Source: Plantago major
Taxonomy: Eukaryota > Streptophyta > Magnoliopsida > Lamiales > Plantaginaceae
Reading direction: 5' to 3'
Assembly: GCA_026545765.1 (NCBI GenBank)
Contig: JAIFAC010000414.1
Coordinates: 1 to 64,000 of the forward strand
DNA: 64,000 nucleotides
Shown here in pieces: positions 45,061-56,031 of the stretch. Both the position numbers and the translations under genes were made by a program. Position 1 is the stretch's first letter. Every line of letters begins with the position of its first letter. Under the pieces are notes generated by a model. It ran no database searches. It saw only the letters and a list, made by a program, of their open reading frames with translations, and was not told the DNA's origin.

Positions 45061-46150
45061 AACTGATATCTTTAGTTACCTCAAGGACGGATCATTACCT
45101 GCTGATCCAAAGGAGTCAAGGAACGTACAGTGCCGAGCAAACATGTATTTCATACTTGGGGAAGATTTGTATAAGAAATCCTTCGCCGGGGCCCATATGA
45201 GATGTTTGGATCCACAAGAAGCGAGGACGATGCTTGAAGAAATTCACGGTGCGTGGAAGTCGTCGGTGGGCGACTCTCCTCGAAAGATCATCCGACAAGG
45301 TTACTATTGGCCTACCATTGATAAGGATTCGCGATCTTTGCGGAGTTGTCACGATTATCGATACTATGCAGCGTCCCCAAGTCAGACACACCCTATGATT
45401 CCGTCAGTCATAGCATGTTCGTTTGATCAATGGGGAATCGATATTGTCGGACCTTTCCCAAGAAGCACTCAACAGAATAAATTCTTAATTGTAGTTGTGG
45501 AATATTTCACCAAATGGGTAGAAGCGGAAGCAATGGCCACTATCACGGAACGCCGTGTGCGGACCTTCATTTGGAAGAACATCATTTGTCGCTTTGGCTT
45601 ACCGAGAATTCTTATCTCGGATAATTGTGCTCAATTTTGAAGCGGACTCAAGGAATGGTTGGCCTCTTTCAAGATTGAGTAACGCTTCACATCTGTCGGA
45701 TATCCACAGGCTAATGGACAAGATGAATCCACGAACAAAACAATTGTTAAGATCCTGGAGAAGCGACTAAGGACCTCTCAGGATAGTTGGGCGAATGACC
45801 TAGATGGTGTACTCTGGGCTCACCGCACCACATCACGGACTGCAACTAGGGAGACCTCATTTGCTCTGGTTTATGGCACGGAAGCAGTCATACCAGCGGA
45901 GATTGCAGTCGAAACAATGAGGATCCAAGAATTCCATGATTTACGACGAGAAGCTCGGATCTATGACCTAGATATGCTAGAATAGAAGAGGGCGAGGCAT
46001 TGGCTAATATCCATAGATATCAAGCAAGCGGCTCAGACTACAACAAAATATTCAAGCTAAAGATTTACTGGTGGAGACCTAGTGCTCCTTGAGTTGATAT
46101 CTTGAGCAATATTGGGAAGCTCAAGCCTAAGTAGGAAGGACCACAAGATC
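45038..46150 (+). pseudogene. Integrase of the Tat element
   Basis: 45038-45640: zinc-binding region (EEIHGAWKSSVGDSPRKIIR, QGYYWPTIDKDS), then the core FDQWGIDIVGPFPRSTQQNK (first Asp), FTKWVEAEAMATITE, ICRFGLPRILISDN (second Asp; SDNCAQF where SDNGTQF is usual) and a TGA. After it, GYPQANGQDESTNKTIVKIL holds the catalytic Glu, then WAHRTTSRTATRETSFALVY and GTEAVIPAEI. The motif set is complete, but stops divide it. Confidence 0.87.
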
Positions 46151-47618
46151 GTTGGTGCGAGTGAATGGAAGTTATGAATTGGAGGGCGACACGGACACCC
46201 TCAAGCTTACATGGAATGCGAGAACCTTCAAAAGTTCTCGCTTAGGGTTTGTTGCACGGAACTCAAATCGTTGTTTTGACATTCGGGTTTAAACCATTTT
46301 ATTCTGAAAAACTCCATCGATTATGTTTTGTTAACTCTTTTTCATTGGCCATACGACCCACAAGTTGTAATTGAATTCTGACAAATCAATACAAATTTCA
46401 TCTTTCGATTCAAAACGAAATTTGATTATTTACATGGCAAAAAAGATTCTAACAACAATCTTGTTCGTACAAATAATCAAAGGTACACACAATCTCCTTT
46501 GTACGTGCTACGATCCGATATATCTATACGGATCCATACAATATCTACACTACAACGGAAATGCCTGTCCTATTCTCCGAGATATACCATAATTTCACCA
46601 AAGGATCCCTCAAGCAAAGGATCCATCAACACACCAACAACATCAATCCTTCCATAGACAACGAGTAGTGGGATGTACCTATAACACGAACAAATCAAGA
46701 ATCAGTCTCCGGACATTAAGATTCTTCAAAACATCCATTCGTTTGAATCCAAAACATAGATCTGACACATTGATTGTATCATGACCCACCCGCCAGCAGC
46801 TCCTCGGATAGGACAAGCTCTTACCGGGTGGATCACACATACGACCGATGGGGTCGTCCGTTGGCTTACTCAGATCGGAAAATTTTCCAAGAACTACGTT
46901 TCCTAACAATAGATCTCGAGCAATCCATCCCTCTAGACCCATACCACTCTCAAACTCAAAACAATACATGCCGATTTGAGAGTGGGAGTCTCGAGGGAGA
47001 CTAATCGAAATCGTCTTCCTATTGAGACCACTGGGTTCAAACTGCAAGATCAGTCCGAGCTTGAGAAAGAAGAAAGAAATTTTCAACAAAATGAAGATTA
47101 GAATCAGATTTATGCGATCAATGTAGTGGGAAACTCGGGTATTTATAGATAGGACGAACCAATCAGCGTCCGCCACGTAAGAAGATTGACGTCGACGACG
47201 GGCTTGGGCCATCCATAAGGGCCAAACAGTATTGGATCGTTTGGGCTTACCCATCTGATCATATTGAGCCCATATTTTTAATTTTCCTATAAAAGTATCC
47301 GAGTATTCACTCATCAACAAGTCCGACAAACTTCATTTGCGGAAACACCCGAAGGTTAAGCTTATCGAGTAGTCCGAAGATCAGCAAGTTAATAGTTTGT
47401 TGTCTTAGATCAAATGTCGTTCAAAGTGATCCGAGCTTGCAAGAGTTGTATATTTATGCAGACTGCTAAAACTACACATGTCATGACAGATCAAGGAAGC
47501 TTAGAAACTGAAGCATTGATATGATGGAAGAAAGATATTGTATTAAAAATACTATTAAAAGCCAAAAGGAGAATCAATGTATTTGGCGTCCGTGCCATCA
47601 AAAGTCAATATTCCAATA
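46151..47618. other. Spacer between integrase and antisense unit of the Tat element
   Basis: No coding frame supported on either strand. A 216-codon minus-strand frame (46679-47329) has no family resemblance and spans a minus-strand TATAAATA at 47140-47147. Confidence 0.45.
47140..47147 (-). promoter_or_regulatory. Possible second antisense TATA box in the Tat element
   Basis: The minus strand reads TATCTATAAATACCCGAGT. Upstream (plus 47155-47200) are a CCAATCAGCG-type CCAAT box and two TGACG-like motifs (TTGACGTCGACG). The arrangement looks like a promoter, but no ORF follows it convincingly. Confidence 0.35.
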
Positions 47619-48459
47619 TTACATCATTTCTACGGGGCATACCCCGGACTTTTCATTGAAGAGGGGGATGGCTTGGGCCGGCTTCATTAGTTCCAGCGGA
47701 TTGGTGGAGGACGGATTGGCAGTTGAGGCGCCCGCGCGTGACTCAACAACGGCATTAAAGGAAGCCTTTATACTCTCGAACAGGTTAAAGCCCGCGTCAC
47801 GGCCAACAATCCAGGAAGGCATGAAGTACCAATTCTTCAAGTAATTTATGTTGTCCTGGAATGGCATGAAGCAGACCTTCCCTAGAGCCTCCGGGAAACA
47901 TTTAGGAAGTAAAGGTCCGCCGTTGTTAATCTCAATTTCACCTTCCTCGATGACCACCTCCGCGAACTCACATGCCGCCAACCGCTCATTCGGGACGATT
48001 TCCACTGGAATCTCCACTCCACTAGCGTCCGCGGACGGATCCAATCCTTCTCTCTTCCAATCAAAGTTCGGAGGCACCAACCCCTTTGCTTGCAATTGAC
48101 CGATGGCGGATGAGAACCCCTCCAGGCGGAGAGCGTCGGCTTTATCCGCCATGAAGAACTTGAAGTCCGACTTCATAAAGTCATATGACTTCAAGCCGTG
48201 CGGTGGAGATCTTGAGGCGCATCCTTAGACTCAAGAACGACTTCATTGACTCATCAATGAAGTGTTCACCACTCCGTCGACTTTACTGCTCGGCTAGCCT
48301 TGACTTGGCGATGAGCGTGTCCTTCTTCTTCAATTAGGCCTCCACCCACTTGACCTTCTCCGCCTCCTCCGCCGATGCATCCAACGCCTTATGCAGATCC
48401 TCATCAATAGTGGCCCACTCACTGGCCTTCCATTGAATAGCCTTGATCATGCATCCGAC
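47619..48459 (-). pseudogene. Tat antisense ORF, C-terminal exon
   Basis: Starts after acceptor CTTGTAG|GTCGGATGC (48459) with VGCMIKAIQWKASEWATIDE and a coiled coil, and is broken by stops. It continues in the 47619-48194 frame: ADALRLEGFSSAIGQLQAKG, LVPPNFDWKREGLDP, an acidic stretch, and NLFESIKASFNAVVESR. This is the tail of the antisense protein that starts at 50572. Confidence 0.65.
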
Positions 48460-48544
48460 CTACAAGTAGTCCGCACAGTCAGAAGTTATATTTCTAAAAC
48501 AAAATCTGAAACCAAAGAAAGAAAACCACGCGGGAGTCACTTAC

Positions 48545-49043
48545 CCTTTGATGCAGCTCGTGGATCTCTCCGACCCATTCAACCTCAGGGATTCCGCGAC
48601 TCCGTTCATCCTCCGTGTCAAGGGCCGCTTGGTCGGATAACGGCAGAACAGTGGAGAAAAGCTACCTCTTCGATGCAGGAGAAGCATCCGAGTCGCGTTC
48701 CTTTTCTTGCGAGCGATGGCATCCGCATCAACACATCCAGCGGGCGCGACGGCAGAACCACCGGGCCGAAGTCCTTGAAGCACTTGGGGTTGGTGGCCTC
48801 GTATGATAGTACTATGGGTAGGAGAACCTTTGCCCTTGTCGAGCACCTCCAAGATCTGTGGATCTTCACCCGCCTTCTTTCGCCTCTCTTCTTCAGCAGC
48901 AAACAGGGCTGCATTTTTGTGGTCCGCCATAGGTAAACCCGTGGAAGTGTTAATAATCTTGGCCCTTTGGCCAGTGGTAAGCTCGAGTGCTTGCTGCTTC
49001 TTCTTTTTGCGGAGGGTCGACATTATGTACTCGAACCAGTAAG
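48545..49043 (-). pseudogene. Tat antisense ORF, central exon
   Basis: Bounded by acceptor CCGCAG|CTTACTGG (49043) and donor CAAAGG|GTAAGT (48545). It encodes WFEYIMSTLRKKKKQQALEL, a Lys/Arg-rich segment and EEERRKKAGEDPQILEVLDK; open in the frame 48541-49365. Neighbour introns 48460-48544 (85 bp) and 49044-49166 (123 bp) are GT-AG on the minus strand. Confidence 0.65.
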
Positions 49044-49166
49044 CTGCGGAAGGAACAAATGTTGTCAGAAACGGACCTATAAAAGCTACGAACAGCAGTC
49101 TTATATGACAATCGTACATGACACCTGAAAGACAGAAAGAAAACACGAATCCTAAAGAATCCTTAC

Positions 49167-49896
49167 AGAAGTCGGTCTTCCCTCCGACCTCAACGACGTC
49201 AGTCAGTCCGCACAAGTAGGTCAGTGGCTGACAAATTAATCCGTGGAACGGATAAGTTGGTGAATTATTTTTCTTATGAATCTCGGCACCCATGGAGCCA
49301 CATTTTTGGGAAGACTGCGCAAATCCGGAATGCTTGCCCTCAAAAATTTTGTGGGCAACCCCCACTACTCTCGTCTCCTCGCGGACTCCCTAGGCTTCAA
49401 AGCCATCCGCACGAAAATGTATTTCTCCCACCACTTCGCTCCGAGCGAGGAGATGGGATCAGAGATGAAGTTGTATGACTTCCTATTTACAAACGTGTAG
49501 AACAGGGGATTTCCCGGACTAAAGGTTACATTAAACAACTGTCGGAAGCTTTCAAAATTCACAGGCTGCCCCTTCTTCTCATAGAAAACCGCGAAGCAAA
49601 TAAGGTTTCCCTAGGATTTGCGGATAACCTGGCTCGGACCTATCTCGATGTGATTCAAGATGTGCTTAAACTCGGAGGCAATGGGGACCTTCCATCCGCA
49701 GGAGAAAGCCGCTTCGTGCACACACATATATCCCGCTGGTAGATTGTAGAAGGTGTGCCCGGGCTCCGGAACCATGATTTCGACGGACTCAGGAATTTTC
49801 CACTTCCGCCTCAACTCCGGAATGTCCTCAGGCTTCACCTTGGACGGACATGTGGGAAGCAAACCGTCCACCTTGAGCTCACCGTACGGATCTACT
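49167..49896 (-). pseudogene. Tat antisense ORF, Transposase_28-like domain
   Basis: Minus frames 49611-49871 and 49365-49562 encode ELRRKWKIPESVEIMVPEPG, YNLPAGYMCVHEAAFSCGWK, VPIASEFKHILNHIEIGPSQ, then QLFNVTFSPGNPLFYTFVNR. This is the pattern of the family named putative gypsy-type transposon (Transposase_28; 'PEGYVTLYEAFL.GGLRFPL'), common in plant Tat-type elements. A stop near 49611 and shifts break it. It ends at donor GACTTCT|GTAAGG (49166). Function of the family is unknown. Confidence 0.78.
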
Positions 49897-49897
49897 A

Positions 49898-50573
49898 TTA
49901 TTCAATGACGTGACGAGGGAATTTAGTCCATGCCGCTTGAGCTCCACGACCAGCAGCAAAGGGCGGATTAGGATGCACGGGCACTTTAGGATGTAGAACA
50001 ATCTGACGATTCTTCCGCCCAGAACGTCCCCGCGGACGAGCGGTTTGAGAGGCTTCCTCTTCTTCTTCCTCGTCATCCTCCTCTTCCTCTCCTTCTTCCT
50101 CCTCCTCCTCTTCAACTTCGTGTCTCCCGGATGTACTTAGATTGGTCGGACCTGTTTCCATTACAACACGGTCCTCCTCCCTAGCCTCGAACATCTCTGT
50201 ATCATCCGCCTCACGACCGGTGTCGCCTTCCTGTTCTATCCGAGATACACTTCCAACAGCAGGCAAGCCACCATTGCCAATGGTTCGAGATTGGACTCGT
50301 ACCCTTGTTCTCTCAACATTTCCTTGGTTACTCACCGCCTCATCCCGAGCAATGGCAGTGCCACGGATCCCATGCCCAGCATCTGAATCTCCGGACAAGA
50401 TGACCTCCACAACGTCTGCATTATGTACTTCCACAGGAAGTCTGTTCTACAGAATCTCCAACTCCGGGTGGTCTGACGCGGACAAGGTTACCGTAACAGA
50501 CTCGGAACCTTGGATTATTCCATCATCGTAGTCTTGAACTTCATGTTGGTTCTGACTATCGCTCCCGGACATC
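49898..50573 (-). pseudogene. Tat antisense ORF, first coding exon
   Basis: ATG at 50572 directly after acceptor TGCCCTAG|G: MSGSDSQNQHEVQDYDDGII. One stop near 50446, then open 49898-50434. The region is mostly acidic and disordered (a run of Glu/Asp at about 50045-50120), then a basic Arg-rich patch (RPRGRSGRKNRQIV). It ends in clustered stops with a one-base shift before the Transposase_28-like part. The start choice rests on the intron acceptor two bases upstream. Confidence 0.65.
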
Positions 50574-51065
50574 CTAGGGCACAAGGAAACGGATCAAAAA
50601 CTGATGTTGTGGTCGTCCGAGAGTTCGTTTATGTATCATATTAAGTCCCATTGTCCGAAGAAACCCTACTTTATTAGGTGTTCCTATAGGTCTTTGTCTT
50701 TACCTATTGGCACCTGGCTTGGCACACAAGGTCGTGTCACAAGGCCATTCTACGTGCTAATTGGCACTGCTATCTACCCTACAAGGCACGGTAACAAGGA
50801 TCTCAAGAAGCCTACTGGCACTATAATCTACCATATATGGCACATTCATAGGGCAAGGTTACAAGTCATATCTACAAACCGTTACCATACTTAACTACGG
50901 AAAGCATGCAATACTAAAGTCTCTAACATTCAAAATACGGAACATTACTTGGCCAAAAGACATCCTATCTATACAGCATGTGAGCATGGAAATTCAGCAG
51001 AGCATATGTACATCTGAAGCAGAAAAACATTCAGTCCAAATTTAAAGAAGACAAGATTTCCTTAC
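50574..51065 (-). other. Probable 5' leader intron of the Tat antisense unit
   Basis: Donor GTCAA|GTAAGG at 51065 and acceptor CCCTAG at 50574, 492 bp, AT-rich, no coding frame. It joins a leader exon (about 51066-51225) to the ATG exon. Confidence 0.5.
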
Positions 51066-51254
51066 TTGACAAGGTAACTGGAGAAAAGTGGACGGACGAT
51101 GAAGCTTTGCTTGCTCTCCGAAAGTGACTTGCCTAGAATCTTGGATTGTTCACTGGAAAGTTTTGATCGCTCGGAAGATTGTTATTTGCTCGGATTGCTT
51201 AGGATTGCTCTGAATTCAATTTGGCTAAAGTGTGACAATGACAGATCTGGCAAC

Positions 51255-51262
51255 TATTTATA
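51255..51262 (-). promoter_or_regulatory. Antisense TATA box of the Tat element
   Basis: The minus strand reads CCCTCTATAAATAGTTGCC, a strong TATA box about 190 bp upstream of the leader-intron donor and 680 bp upstream of the antisense ATG. Confidence 0.62.
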
Positions 51263-51642
51263 GAGGGATAATTGGGGAAGATGGAGCGTCCCTTCAGTTG
51301 GATTTAGACCCCAGCCATTGATCATTTCAATCCAACGGTTGCATCGGTTCACATTTGGCGAAATTACATAACGCCCCATTTAATTTATTTTGAAAATTCT
51401 CCACTATCTCGGGATGCTCACCCATGGGATGGACAGACGACTTATTGGGCCTCTTGGATCACTATTCATCGTCCCAGGTGAACCATTTCACATATCCAGC
51501 CCAACGGATTACTTCCTATACACTCTTCCACAAGAGACTTCTTCAAATCCTAAAACTGTACTCGGATCTTGATATATCTCGGATACAAATACCTTTTACT
51601 TCTACAGTCCGTGATTTTTCCTATCCCGGATTGTAGAATGAA

Positions 51643-51658
51643 GGGGGGGGGGGGGGGG
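51643..51658 (+). repeat. G16 homopolymer
   Basis: Sixteen G in a row followed by TGGGAGGGAGAGAG; purine tract about 180 bp before the 3' LTR. Length may be unreliable. Confidence 0.7.
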
Positions 51659-51818
51659 TGGGAGGGAGAGAGATATATTAATTTTCTGAAACACAGATAT
51701 GGATTTTTAGCATGACAAGAAGGGATTTTCTCCCTCACATTTAATGATTCGGACACGCTCCTAAACACACTTGTTCCTTTACTCATAGTTCCACAACTAT
51801 CTTCTACTAAATACTTGG

Positions 51819-51830
51819 AAACTAGGGGGA
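51819..51830 (+). other. Polypurine tract of the Tat element
   Basis: AAACTAGGGGGA four bases before the LTR start TGTTGATACGG. Confidence 0.55.
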
Positions 51831-51834
51831 CATA

Positions 51835-54337
51835 TGTTGATACGGATATATGTCCAATCCATTAAGGGCGCCATAGAGCGTGACCTAGAGCACATCAAGG
51901 CTAAAATAGCCAATTCAGTATTTATCCGACCTTGGCTAGTCCGCCTTAAGGAAAACCTTCCAGGTCAATCTGTATGCTCAAGTCAATACACATTTTCAGC
52001 TGGTCCGACCTATCTAGGTGCACGACTTCCGAACCTGACAAGAGGTCACATGGTCTCACCAAGTACCACCTTTGTCGATCCTAGGATGCCAAACGGACCG
52101 GACGAGATAAACTCGGACGCCACCTTAACAATAAGACCAAACGTGTACACTGGAACCTCAAAGATACTTCCGAGTAGCTAGTGTCTCCGACCGTCACTTA
52201 GCTACCTAGGAACAGACCAACTCAACAAAGCTCGGATCATTCTAAAAAGGTCTCACACGGACCCATCAACGGGAATAGTACTCTGAGGAGCAGCAGGACC
52301 AATTTACCCTCCCAGGCCCATCTAATTATGTTGGACTTTTACATACTATTGGGCCATGGTCCAAGGGAGCATTGTTGTCCAAATCCTGAACATACACTTG
52401 GCATCATCTTATGAACCACTTCATAAGTACATGATAACTATAAATATAGCACAATGTCCAAGAACTTAAGGTAAATCTTAAGTGATAAAGTTTCCAATAT
52501 CATAACCTTGTTCATAACTACTACATTGAGAGCCTTCCTCTCTCTCTCTCTTGAGTAAAGTCTCTTTCCGGTTTGACATCTAGCAAACCGGGTTACCTAT
52601 CTAACCCCCCCCCCCCCCCTTAATCTTTTCAGGTGTTCCTGCTCGGACCAAGTCATCAGGTCGGACTTTGTTGGTCCAGATAACGGCAAAGTAAAAAGAG
52701 AGGGGGTGAAAATCTTTAAAACTTTTGTCGATAAACACGATTTCTCAGATATCTGTGAAGATTTCTGTTACTTAATTTCAGAGAGCGGAAGACTTTTCTA
52801 TGATAAGTGCACGTGCTTAGCAAGATAGGTGTAAATACTTAGCAAAGTAAGTAGTGCAAGCAATAAAATGCAGAAAGTAAATAACACAAATCTTTTTATA
52901 GTGGTATCTGAAGGTGGCGTAATCCTTCAACTAATCTACTTCGGCCTTTCTTAGACCTAGAATCCACTAAGACAGATAAATGATGTAACCTTACAAATAT
53001 CTTCTCTTGATTCCTAATCACACAAGGTTCCCAACCAAGTGTTCCCCCTGAGTTATTCCCCGGCTTTCACAGCCAAGTACTTCATGTACTCAGAAACCTC
53101 TTTCCTGGAGTTGTTCCTTAGTTTCCCAAACTAAGTACTTCTTGTACTCCACGCCAAGTAAGGTGTTGGTTAAGGTAGTTTGTCAGGTGAGCTTCTTTAA
53201 TAACTTGTTCAGTTATGCAGATAGCTCTGAGAATCAAGTATACTTAATACACTTTGCAATGTATGGTATCTTGTTCTTTACTGACTCAAGTCTATGATAA
53301 ATGTTCAAGAGAATGAATCTCAGATATCAAATCTTAATTCAACTCTTTCACAAATGGCAATGCTTGTTAAGGATCAGGACACTTAGAACTTTTGTGCTAC
53401 TTAGAATCAAGAGCTTTGGTACATGAAAGCTTGAAGGTAAGTAGTGTGCTTGAGAGAGCTTGTGTCAGAGTATTCAATGTAAATTCAGTGTTCTAAGGTA
53501 TAAGTTCTGTTTGTTTTCTCAAGCAGTCTAAGTGTTGATATTTATAGATGAATTTGAGTGCCGTTTGAATAGTATCCGTTAGGCTTAAATCAAATTCAAA
53601 CTATTGATATCTGAGTATAGTATTGTAGTACGTTTGTCTTCTTCTTCAGAAGCTACCGTTTTTGTTGAGACATCTACATCGCATTTAATGCATTCTACTA
53701 TACTTTGTCTGTAGTGCGATGGAACTATGCATGGTATCGAGATCTTTATCTGTCAGTTTCTCGATCTTTGTGCAAATTTTCAAGATATTATCACAACTCC
53801 AGATACCACTTGTTGAAACAACTTGTTATAAGATATTTCTTTTCAGAAACATAATTTATGTCCAAGGTATCTGAGTGTAGAAATCTGTGGGCACTTTCCT
53901 CGTCTCAAAAACCTTTTATTTCTCAGATATCTTTTGCAACACTGTTTCTTTAAAAACGCTTGTGTCTTCAAGATATCTGGTCATAGGTATCTGAAAATCT
54001 TTGTCTACAGCAATCTTGTGCAGTCTTCAAATCTTCAAATCCGTTGAACTTTTCCTGCTGGATGCCTTCTTCTTGGTCTTCTTCAGAAAATAAAAAATTA
54101 CATTCAGAGACCTAACATCCTATACAAGATTTGCTAGACTATCATACTCAGTGAATTTCCTCTTTTACAGTGTTCAAGTGAACCAAGAGTACTAACCACC
54201 TTTCGTAGGTAAGATAAGTCATTAGGTTGCTGATCAAAATCTAAACAGATATTCCTAACAGACTTCAAGTTGGAGGCGGACCTTAGATTAGGGACTTGTA
54301 GTAGTTTAGTTAGTGTTTGAGGCTCAACCCCTCAACA
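51835..54337 (+). repeat. 3' LTR of the Tat element, split by a solo LTR
   Basis: Begins TGTTGA and ends TCAACA. Without the insertion (52669-54265) it is about 905 bp and matches the 5' LTR. A C-run lies at 52605-52619, homologous to the one at 40174-40190. Confidence 0.87.
52669..54260 (-). mobile_element. Solo LTR of the Sirevirus A/B family
   Basis: 1592 bp complete LTR in minus orientation (plus strand TGTTGGTCCAG to ATTCCTAACA), flanked by GACTT at 52664-52668 and 54261-54265. It matches the element A 5' LTR on both sides of the B insertion. TATAAATA (minus) at 53539-53546; CAGATATCTG at 52746-52755. No internal sequence remains, so it arose by LTR-LTR recombination. Confidence 0.95.
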
Positions 54338-54860
54338 AGTATTTTCATCATTGGGCTTTTCTTAGTTGATGAGGATCAATCAATTTATCATACCGAAAAT
54401 GCCCATAGAATGTGTTGAATGTTTGTGCACGAATAGCATTTATAGGGAAAATGACTCTGAAAACGGTCTCAAAGATGATTTCTCTATAGAACTCCTCAAC
54501 ACCATTAACTGCTTTGGATTTTCTAACCATAAGATCATCCTAAAGGTTGGATGAATGATTATTTTGAGGTTGGGTGTATGATAATGCTTCTGAGAAATAT
54601 TGATCAGACTTCTGAGTTGTGCAATGGTAAGAAGCATCCTCGAGGCAAAAATTATATATGCGATCAATGTTTTCATTCTGAGGATGATGATGAGCACATC
54701 AAACGAGACGAAGTCCCCTATCAATTTTGATAGGAGACAATCCCCCATATCAACCTGCTTTTCTATGACAATCTCTCTCACGAAGTTCCCTATCAATTTT
54801 ATACAATTGATTCATTTCTTATCTTGAATATCGTTTACATGCCCCGTCGAGTATCGACGA
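54338..54860 (+). pseudogene. Helitron 1 helicase, second half, with terminal hairpin
   Basis: Resumes the helicase broken at 39446: LVDEDQSIYHTENAHRM, KIILKVG, CMIMLLRNIDQTSELCNGKK, TNETKSPINFDRRQSPISTC, FSMTI. These are the IMLLRNLDQ-LCNGT and FPI-CFAMTI motifs that end Helitron helicases. The KSQGQSL part is replaced by a short duplication. It ends near the palindrome CGTCGAGTATCGACG (54845-54859), the same hairpin core as the second Helitron. No CTAG terminus follows, so the 3' end is decayed. Confidence 0.78.
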
Positions 54861-55740
54861 ATTCTATAATATAAATAATAAAAATTTCGGAAATTACCTA
54901 GAATTTTCTTAAATAAATTTGGAATTAATTGCAAAATTAGAAAATAATTCTGGGCTAAATTGAAAGTTTTTAAAAGACCCAGCAAAATAAATTTTGCAAT
55001 TCAAGTCGCTGGTACAACACTAATTCTCAAAATGAAAGGTTTTGAGAATACAAAATCAAAGCTAAACTCCAAAAAAAATCGAATACAAGTCTTCTAAACA
55101 TCCAATCTATGTTCTAAACATGTTAAATCAATCTAGAAACATTAGAGGTTGAACCCATCACCAAATCAAAGTTTGAGCTTTCTTGGCCCCCATTAAGGGC
55201 GGCCCGAAGCTTCTGTCAGCTAATCCAAAGAAACCTCATAGGAAATATAATCGATAGAGGGAAGATAGGAGCAAGATTAGAATAAACAGAATTTTGCAGA
55301 TAAAGTTTGAGAAAGAAACTTCCGATTTACAAATATTTGGCCAAAAAAAGTGGAAAAAACAATCAACAATCATAGAAAAGGAAAATTATATTACATATTC
55401 GAATGAAGGGGATTTGTGGCTTCTTGATAGTTGCCAAACACTTACAGCTAAGTCTTGAAGTTCAAGCTTGCCGAATTCACCCGAAGCCCGGACGTCGTTG
55501 TATCGAGCTGTTTCTGTAAAAGGGTATTTTATAAAGTATATTTTTTAATTTCTTTTTCTAATTACAATAGTGTTTTAGAAAGAATGGGATAAGGGCTTGT
55601 TTGTTGTTGCATAAACTGGTAAGGCTTATAAGTTGGTCAATGAAAAAACAATTTATTGGACCCGGATGTAATTGTTCAACTAATGGGTATCCATCTGTGG
55701 GAAGGCAATCTTACGGGGGAGGGGTGTTGGAGGGCTCATT
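54861..55740. other. Spacer, no gene seen
   Basis: AT-rich sequence without supported ORFs or element ends. Confidence 0.45.
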
Positions 55741-55754
55741 TATATTAATACTTC

Positions 55755-56031
55755 ATTGGAACTCGAGCTCGAGTAATTTGTAATAAGCTCGAGCTCAGTT
55801 TGAAATCGAAAAAATAACGTGCTTTAACGAGCCTTATCTATCGAAAATATTTAAAATAAACATAAAAACTATAAATTTATTAAAATAATTAGTTTTAACG
55901 AGTTTATCGAGTCAAGTCGGACTCGAGTCGTTCCATAATTTAACATAATATGAGGCTTGAGCTCGCTCGTTTACTTTATCGAGCGAGTCGAGCTCGAACT
56001 TTAACAAGTCGAGCCGAGCCGAGCTATCGTT
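55755..56031. repeat. CTCGAG-rich interspersed repeat
   Basis: Many overlapping GAGCTCGA and CTCGAG words at both ends (ACTCGAGCTCGAGTAA; CGAGTCGAGCTCGAAC) around an AT-rich middle. The composition differs sharply from the flanks. Probably a MITE or SINE-like repeat; I cannot assign a family. Confidence 0.5.

Larger units (their letters stand above)
39432..54337 (+). mobile_element. Tat-lineage Ty3/Gypsy element inserted in Helitron 1
   Basis: 5' LTR about 39432-40310, primer site 40316-40331, gag, protease, RT, two RNase H-type segments, integrase to about 46100, then 5.7 kb with an antisense ORF unit, polypurine tract and 3' LTR 51835-54337, the last split by a solo LTR. RT before integrase defines Gypsy. 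The TGGCGCCGTCTGTGGG primer site, second RNase H (WTLEVDGSSTEEW) and antisense ORF before the 3' LTR fit the Tat lineage. All sense ORFs are broken. Target duplication not found. Confidence 0.88.

Noticed and set aside
46679..47329. 216-codon minus-strand frame in the Tat element
   Set aside because: It spans a TATA-like sequence and an AT-rich spacer, with no family pattern or conserved part; treated as chance.
48391..48936. 181-codon plus-strand frame
   Set aside because: Opposite to the antisense unit exons, which have splice sites and a known domain nearby.
51834..52181. 115-codon frame in the Tat 3' LTR that resembles a continuation of Helitron coding text (KGAIER)
   Set aside because: The sequence is LTR, present in both copies; the likeness to helicase wording is a coincidence that only blurs the 5' junction.
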